From Candidatus Pantoea gossypiicola (GTDB lineage: Bacteria > Pseudomonadota > Gammaproteobacteria > Enterobacterales > Enterobacteriaceae): DNA of 58,054 bases. The position numbers were made by a program, and so were the translations under genes. Each line of letters begins with the position of its first letter. The first letter of the stretch is position 1. The stretch is taken from NCBI RefSeq assembly GCF_008632075.1, contig NZ_VWVM01000022.1:1-58054 (forward strand). Direction: 5' to 3'. This document shows positions 53,958 through 58,054 of this stretch, piece by piece. The notes beneath the pieces are model-generated. The model was not told the origin of the DNA and did not search any database. It was given only the letters and a program-made list of their open reading frames with translations.

Positions 53958-54467
53958 TCAGGAGATAAAGTTTTTGCCCTGCTTCAGGACCACGTCGCAG
54001 GCTTTGGTTTTCAGCTTCTCACCCATCGGTGAGTTGCTCAGGCTTTGCAGATTGAGCTGCTGGCCGTTCCCGGTGTTCAGCAGTCCTGCCACGCCCTGGG
54101 TGTAGTCGGTTTTCTGTTCCTGCGCGGTAGCCGTGTTCAGACCGAGCTTGCTCAGTACCTGATCTTTCACCGACTGCACGTTGTTTTTCACCACGTTATG
54201 TTCGACGCAGTACTGCATCACACCGGCGGCATTGGTCATGCTGTTGGCGCTGACCGCTTTGTCGCCGCCGCCCAGCATGCTGGTAATAGTAGAGAGCGAC
54301 ATGCCGCCATTCTGCTGGGTGGTGCTGGTGGTGCTGCCGTTATTCTGCTGGCTGAGCTGCGACGCTGCACTGCTCAGCTGATCCTGCCAGCTTGCCGCTG
54401 ATGCACTGCCTGCCACCAGAAGTGCCGCCATGCCCAACATCCATGCACTGCGTTGTGCCTGTTTCAT
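53958..54467 (-). CDS. yjjA: DUF2501 family secreted protein YjjA
   Basis: 169 residues. A signal peptide ends at GSASA|A (about residue 24). The rest is the DUF2501 domain, with the conserved AAGVMQYCVEHNVV and a Ser/Asn/Gln-rich linker before it. Two cysteines could form a periplasmic disulfide. Function unknown. Matches E. coli YjjA in length and pattern. Confidence 0.85.
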   Translation of the reverse strand: MKQAQRSAWMLGMAALLVAGSASAASWQDQLSSAASQLSQQNNGSTTSTTQQNGGMSLSTITSMLGGGDKAVSANSMTNAAGVMQYCVEHNVVKNNVQSVKDQVLSKLGLNTATAQEQKTDYTQGVAGLLNTGNGQQLNLQSLSNSPMGEKLKTKACDVVLKQGKNFIS

Positions 54468-54999
54468 CTTAACCTCAGTATCTGCGTATTCAGTTTTGCT
54501 AAGAGAGCCTGACGTCCAGAAAGTTCCTGAACTTCCTTCATAAATAACGCTTTGGGAATCTTCTGTAATAAAGACGATAAAATATTCATATGAGCACGGG
54601 GGTTATTATTTCGTGAGGCGATTCTCCCTGATGCGTTAATTATCTCTCCGGCTGAAACATTCTTTAATATTCTCTCCGCTTTTATCAGGAATTGTCCTGG
54701 TCTGAATTAAAAAATTCGTTTTTCTATAAGCGGATTTATAATCCTTTGCGTCTGCGGTGTTAATATTTACCCATGCAATTAATTTTTCACAACTTGCAGT
54801 TTTATAAGGGATTTTTATTTTTAGCGTAGCGGTAGGGAAAGAGAGTTTACGGGTTTCAGACGAGGTTTTTCGTGCCGAAATTAAATCGTGCCCGCAAAAT
54901 TTTTTATTATTCTGCCTTGCGAAAATCGTGAGGGTGTTCATGCTTAACCACTGTGTCAGGCAGTTGTGGCCGATATTTAAAATTAACGGGAGAGTTATT
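54468..54999. other. AT-rich spacer upstream of the DUF2382 genes
   Basis: About 530 bases, clearly AT-rich compared with its surroundings. It holds the promoters of yjjA and the DUF2382 pair. It contains one weak minus-strand open frame (54636-54941). No RNA gene, repeat or operator was recognised. Confidence 0.55.
54636..54941 (-). CDS. Possible small AT-rich gene or gene remnant
   Basis: From an ATG at 54939-54941 the minus strand stays open for 101 codons (start MNTLTIFARQNNKKFCGHDL). The composition is lysine- and threonine-rich and looks protein-like, but there is no good ribosome site, and the frame continues upstream through the DUF2382 gene on the other strand. It is unrecognised. 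It could be a remnant of an acquired gene or chance. Confidence 0.2.
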   Translation of the reverse strand: MNTLTIFARQNNKKFCGHDLISARKTSSETRKLSFPTATLKIKIPYKTASCEKLIAWVNINTADAKDYKSAYRKTNFLIQTRTIPDKSGENIKECFSRRDN

Positions 55000-55401
55000 A
55001 TGGCTGGACAGCCAGAGCACAATAATAATGCAGAGGTCACGCTTAAACTCGCTGAAGAGCAAATAGCCCTGACGAAGCAAAAGATTGTGGATGGACATGT
55101 CCGCGTTACCCGTTCCACAACTGAACATGACGAGGTCATCAGTACACTGCTTACCCAGGAGAAGGTTGAGGTTAAGCATGTAGTGAAAGCACAGCCCGTT
55201 GAAACGATGCCCGAAATCAGGGAAGAGAACGGTGTACTGATTGTCCCGGTAGTCGAGGAAGAAATCCAAATCGTCAGAAAGCTGGTGCTTAAAGAGGAAA
55301 TCCACATCCGAAAAGTGCAGGAGAATGTTCCTTTTCAGGAAGTGGTGACCCGACGTGAGCAGCAGGTGAACGTTGAGAGAGATGACGATCAAATCAGCTA
55401 A
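55000..55401 (+). CDS. YsnF/AvaK domain (DUF2382) protein
   Basis: 133 residues, almost entirely one DUF2382 domain: LKLAEEQIALTKQKIVDGHVR, then charged beta-strand repeats with many Val, Glu and Lys. No signal peptide. The ATG at 55000 follows GGGAG; an in-frame ATG 24 codons earlier lacks a ribosome site. DUF2382 proteins such as B. subtilis YsnF are found in stress regulons, but no molecular function is known. It is 16 bases from a longer DUF2382 protein, so this is a two-gene operon of paralogues. Confidence 0.85.
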   Translation: MAGQPEHNNNAEVTLKLAEEQIALTKQKIVDGHVRVTRSTTEHDEVISTLLTQEKVEVKHVVKAQPVETMPEIREENGVLIVPVVEEEIQIVRKLVLKEEIHIRKVQENVPFQEVVTRREQQVNVERDDDQIS

Positions 55402-55417
55402 CAGAGAGGAACCTATC

Positions 55418-56401
55418 ATGGCACAGGAAAAAATCGTAACACTGTTCGATTCTGCAATTCAGGCAGAGGCCGCGAAAAGAAATCTCGTGAAAGCAGGCTT
55501 TTCTGATCGGGACATCAGTCTTATCAGTGGAGAACGTTTGCAGCAGGAAGGGCAGTCTATCCGCCATCCGAGCCTGTGGCAGCGTCTGTTTGGGCATGAC
55601 GTCGATAAAGATGAGGCAGATGTCTATACCCGAGCAATGGACAAGGGCGGCGTCGTGCTGACCATCCGCACCGAGGAAGAGAAGCTGGCCCGCGCCATGA
55701 CGATTCTCCATTCTCATGACTCAGTGGATGTGCCGTCACGTATGCAAAGCTCCGTTGAGAACGGCACCACCGCGCCCGGCATCAACCCGACCGCTGGTAA
55801 GCAGTTTGCCGGTGAGACCAACGACCGCCCGGCTGAGCCGCTACGCACCTCACTGACCGGTGATGAGAGCGAAGCTGATATTCTGCGTCTGGCCGAAGAG
55901 CAGATCGAAGTGGGCAAACGTCTGGTAAGCGAAGGTTCCACCCGCGTACGACGCTATACCGTGACCGATAACGTTTCTGAAGATATCTCGCTGCATGAGC
56001 AGCACGCTGACATCTTCCGTCGCTCGGTGAATGAACCGGCACTGGCCGGAGAAGTGGACTGGTCTGAGAAAACCGTCGAAGTCGCTGAGACCCATGAGCA
56101 GCCGGTGATTAACAAAACGACCCACGTTAAAGAAGAAGTGGTGGTGCGTACCGACGGCAGCGATCGTACCGAGACCATTAACGACACGGTGCGTCGTCAG
56201 GAAGTGGACATCGACCATGCACGAGGTGGTCTGGAGAGCGAACTGCCGGGTACGACCGCAGGGGTAAAACCTGCCGTCGCTACGCAGTCACCAGCAGCGC
56301 ATAACCGCAACCACAAAGAGAGCCTGACTGATAAGGTGAAGGACAAAGCTGGCGAAGTGAAGGATAAGGTGGAGCATAAGCTGCATGATCATTCGCATTG
56401 A
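55418..56401 (+). CDS. General-stress-17M-like plus DUF2382 protein
   Basis: 327 residues. The N-terminal ~100 residues (VTLFDSAIQAEAAKRNLVKAGF) resemble the general stress protein 17M domain. After a linker comes a DUF2382 domain from about 165 (LRLAEEQIEVGKRLVSEG) to 285. The C-terminus is a Lys/Glu repeat, KVKDKAGEVKDKVEHK, of the LEA/CsbD-like kind, ending in a His-rich tail. The ATG at 55418 follows AGAGAGGA. It is 16 bases after the smaller paralogue. Probably cytoplasmic and stress-related; function not known. Confidence 0.87.
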   Translation: MAQEKIVTLFDSAIQAEAAKRNLVKAGFSDRDISLISGERLQQEGQSIRHPSLWQRLFGHDVDKDEADVYTRAMDKGGVVLTIRTEEEKLARAMTILHSHDSVDVPSRMQSSVENGTTAPGINPTAGKQFAGETNDRPAEPLRTSLTGDESEADILRLAEEQIEVGKRLVSEGSTRVRRYTVTDNVSEDISLHEQHADIFRRSVNEPALAGEVDWSEKTVEVAETHEQPVINKTTHVKEEVVVRTDGSDRTETINDTVRRQEVDIDHARGGLESELPGTTAGVKPAVATQSPAAHNRNHKESLTDKVKDKAGEVKDKVEHKLHDHSH

Positions 56402-56466
56402 GGCGCTCATCCTGACAACGACAGGCGCTAATGGGTATCGCTGATACCCGATGCTGAAGATGCAAG

Positions 56467-56495
56467 AAAGAGCCAACCGCAAGGTTGGCTCTTTT
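56467..56495 (+). terminator. Terminator after the DUF2382 operon
   Basis: AAAGAGCCAACC-GCAA-GGTTGGCTCTTT. A smaller GGGTATC-GCT-GATACCC hairpin lies just upstream (56433-56449). Confidence 0.85.
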
Positions 56496-56602
56496 GCGTT
56501 GTGGGGGAGGGCAATAAAAACGGATAACGACGTCAAATTCTCTTCGATATAATCAGGCGCTATCTGTGCAGGCCGGACAGAAATAAAACCTGAGGGATTA
56601 AA

Positions 56603-57649
56603 GTGAACTGTAAACCGATGCTTTTCGTACTGGCCATGCTCTCCCTGTCGGCTCAGGCCGCCCAGAGCGGAAAAACGCTTGAGCACAAAGACTGGGAAGT
56701 TGTCTGTGATAACACTCGGACCTGCCGCATTGCGGGTTATGCCAAAGAAGAGGACCCCTCCGGCTCCATCCTGCTCACCCGTGCCGCTGGACCCGCAACG
56801 GAGACAGTGGGCGAAGTGACGCTCGGCGACACCGAAGATGACAGCGAACCGGCGGAAAAGCTGACGCTGTGGATCGATGGGAAATCCGCTGGCGATCTGG
56901 TGGCGGCCGATGACAACTGGCGAATGTCTGCCAGTCAGACCGCTGCTGTCATTAGCGCCGTCAAGGGCAGCGGTAAAGTTGAATTTAAAGGCGGCACCAG
57001 GCCATTCCAGCTTTCCGGCGAAGGCGCGTATGCCGTGTTGCTGAAAGCGGACGACGTACAGGGCCGTATCGGCACGCCAGGTGCGCTCACCAAAAAGGGC
57101 AATAAACCGGAAAGCAGCGTGGTTAAGGCTGTGCCCGCACCGGTTATCCAGGCAGCGAAAACCCTCGGCGGCGAACCGCGTTTGCTGACTGCCTCGGAGA
57201 GCGACGCGCTTAAAACCCGACTGCTTGCAACGGTCAATCATAATGATGATGACACATGCGACAGCCTGTATTCACCTGCAGAAAACAGTGACCCTGAAAC
57301 TGACGGACTCACGCTTACGCCACTGGATGACACACACGCTTTGCTTTCGGCGCTCTGCTGGCGTGCCGCTTATAACGAAGGCTATGGCTACTGGGTCATC
57401 GATAATCAGCTAAAAGGAAAGCCTGAACTGGTGACCATTTCCGGGTCGGATTATGACAAGGGCGAGATTACCAGTGTGCAGAAAGGACGGGGTATCGGGG
57501 ACTGCATGAGCCAGGAGAGCTGGGTATGGGATGGCAAGGCTTTCCGCAAAAGCTATGACGGCGGGACCGGCATGTGTCGTTACATCCATGCGGGCGGCAC
57601 CTGGGATCTGCCGACGCTGGTAACGGACGTGAAGCCTGTTTCGGGTTAA
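56603..57649 (+). CDS. DUF1176 periplasmic protein, GTG start
   Basis: 348 residues. A signal peptide (about 19 residues, ending AQA) exports it. DUF1176 covers the rest: HKDWEVVCDNTRTCRIAGY, and the pairs of cysteines towards the end (TCDSLY ... SALCWRAAYNEGYGYWVI ... DCMSQESWVWDGKAF ... GMCRYIHAGGTWDLPT). Even numbers of cysteines suggest disulfides. Function unknown. GTG at 56603 follows TGAGGG. A single gene between a terminator and leuX. Confidence 0.85.
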   Translation: MNCKPMLFVLAMLSLSAQAAQSGKTLEHKDWEVVCDNTRTCRIAGYAKEEDPSGSILLTRAAGPATETVGEVTLGDTEDDSEPAEKLTLWIDGKSAGDLVAADDNWRMSASQTAAVISAVKGSGKVEFKGGTRPFQLSGEGAYAVLLKADDVQGRIGTPGALTKKGNKPESSVVKAVPAPVIQAAKTLGGEPRLLTASESDALKTRLLATVNHNDDDTCDSLYSPAENSDPETDGLTLTPLDDTHALLSALCWRAAYNEGYGYWVIDNQLKGKPELVTISGSDYDKGEITSVQKGRGIGDCMSQESWVWDGKAFRKSYDGGTGMCRYIHAGGTWDLPTLVTDVKPVSG

Positions 57650-57715
57650 GCAGGTGAACCTGAGAACCCAAAAGACGGTTTTTTCAGCAGTTGCACCACT
57701 GCCTGCGGATAAGGG

Positions 57716-57743
57716 TTGCGGAAACAGGGGGTAACGGTATAAT
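57716..57743 (+). promoter_or_regulatory. Promoter of leuX
   Basis: -35 TTGCGG (57716-57721), 16-base spacer, -10 TATAAT (57738-57743). Start expected about 28 bases before the mature tRNA. Confidence 0.75.
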
Positions 57744-57771
57744 CCTCAACGTTTTCCGCATACCCTTCAGT

Positions 57772-57856
57772 GCCGAAGTGGCGAAATCGGTAGACGCAGT
57801 TGATTCAAAATCAACCGCCGCGAGGCGTGCCGGTTCGATTCCGGCCTTCGGCACCA
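57772..57856 (+). tRNA. leuX: tRNA-Leu(CAA)
   Basis: 85 bases including the encoded CCA. Acceptor GCCGAAG pairs with CTTCGGC. The anticodon arm GTTGA-TTCAAAA-TCAAC has CAA at 57806-57808, reading UUG. A long variable arm (CGCCGCGAGGCG) marks a class II leucine tRNA. The TTCGATT T-loop is typical. It agrees closely with E. coli leuX, a known integration site of genomic islands in enterobacteria. Here an IS3-family element begins only 72 bases downstream. Confidence 0.97.
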
Positions 57857-57868
57857 TGTATGCAAATT

Positions 57869-57894
57869 AAAGTCGCTTAAAGGCGGCTTTTTTT
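57869..57894 (+). terminator. Terminator of leuX
   Basis: AAAGTCGC pairs with GGCGGCTTT (one G-U pair) around a six-base loop, followed by T tract. Confidence 0.75.
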
Positions 57895-57928
57895 GTTTCT
57901 AATACTCTGGAACTGAGTGTTTCGCATC

Positions 57929-58054
57929 TGACCTGCCCCCAGTATTAGATACAACCTTCAGTTAGTAACGTCGGTTTGTTTACCCTCACATTTTCCATTC
58001 CGCCACCGTGCTGCAAACTCTGACGGCGTCTGATAATTCAGCGATGAATGCGGT
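57929..58054 (-). mobile_element. IS3-family insertion sequence, transposase-3' end (partial)
   Basis: The element starts at the tip TGACCTGCCCCCAGTATTAG and runs past the right edge. Inside it, on the minus strand, is the end of an OrfB transposase. It has the same orientation as the IS edge at bases 1-127 but shows the opposite end, so both edges fit one IS type in direct orientation. Confidence 0.75.
57958..58054 (-). CDS. IS3-family transposase OrfB, C-terminal fragment
   Basis: The last 31 codons are visible: PHSSLNYQTPSEFAARWRNG and on, ending TDVTN and TGA. The HSSLNYQTPSEFAA pattern is the end of the DDE integrase (rve) domain of IS3-family OrfB. The gene starts beyond the right edge. 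Confidence 0.8.
   Translation of the reverse strand, partial: PHSSLNYQTPSEFAARWRNGKCEGKQTDVTN

Noticed and set aside
1..58054. CRISPR array, prophage or rRNA operon
   Set aside because: No regularly spaced repeats, phage structural genes or rRNA sequence were seen anywhere in the window.
1..58054. Composite transposon bounded by the two IS edges
   Set aside because: The content between is almost entirely core chromosomal genes in conserved blocks, and 58 kb of housekeeping genes is not a plausible transposon cargo.

Overview
The window is chromosomal DNA from an enterobacterium of the Erwiniaceae type, most like Pantoea. It is GC-rich with dense, mostly short-spaced operons. Almost every housekeeping gene has a recognisable E. 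coli counterpart in conserved local order. An Erwiniaceae-style membrane gluconate dehydrogenase operon and several non-E. coli genes are added. The organism call is inference from gene content and synteny.

Layout: (1) 1-127, edge of an IS3-family element. (2) 174-2015, an SDR oxidoreductase divergent from its likely AraC-type regulator. (3) 2016-8371, the yhbW-ubiV-ubiU / ubiT-yhbS / yhbQ / yhbP / yhbO / yraR block, centred on O2-independent ubiquinone synthesis. (4) 8363-10965, nrdDG anaerobic ribonucleotide reductase with NrdR-like and FNR-like sites. (5) 11177-29404, galR, a bisC-type molybdoenzyme, two OmrA/OmrB-family small RNAs separated by a second FtsI-like penicillin-binding protein, a four-gene mdtABC-type RND efflux operon with its own outer-membrane lipoprotein, then aas-lplT. 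(6) 29453-43268, ridA, pyrL-pyrB-pyrI with attenuator, argI with ARG boxes, rraB, miaE, yjgM, an AT-rich orphan membrane protein, valS-holC, pepA and divergent lptFG. (7) 43454-47980, yjiN, yjgR and an orphan peptide-type solute-binding protein. (8) 48669-52464, a three-subunit GMC/cytochrome c dehydrogenase, preceded by a long spacer holding a Fur-like site. (9) 52508-57649, marC, an unrecognised acidic protein, yjjA, two tandem DUF2382 stress proteins and a DUF1176 protein. (10) 57772-57856, tRNA-Leu(CAA), i.e. leuX, then another IS3-family edge from 57929 to the end.

Many genes concern respiration and anaerobic life (ubiUVT, nrdDG, bisC, gluconate dehydrogenase) and the envelope (Omr sRNAs, PBP, RND pump, Aas/LplT phospholipid repair, LptFG). 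The points most worth a second look are the omr-PBP-omr arrangement with an altered active-site motif in the PBP, the low-GC membrane protein occupying the E. coli yjgN position, a possible domesticated IS110-like N-domain protein, an SDR whose catalytic tyrosine is tryptophan, and the two IS ends, of almost equal length, which look like assembly break points.
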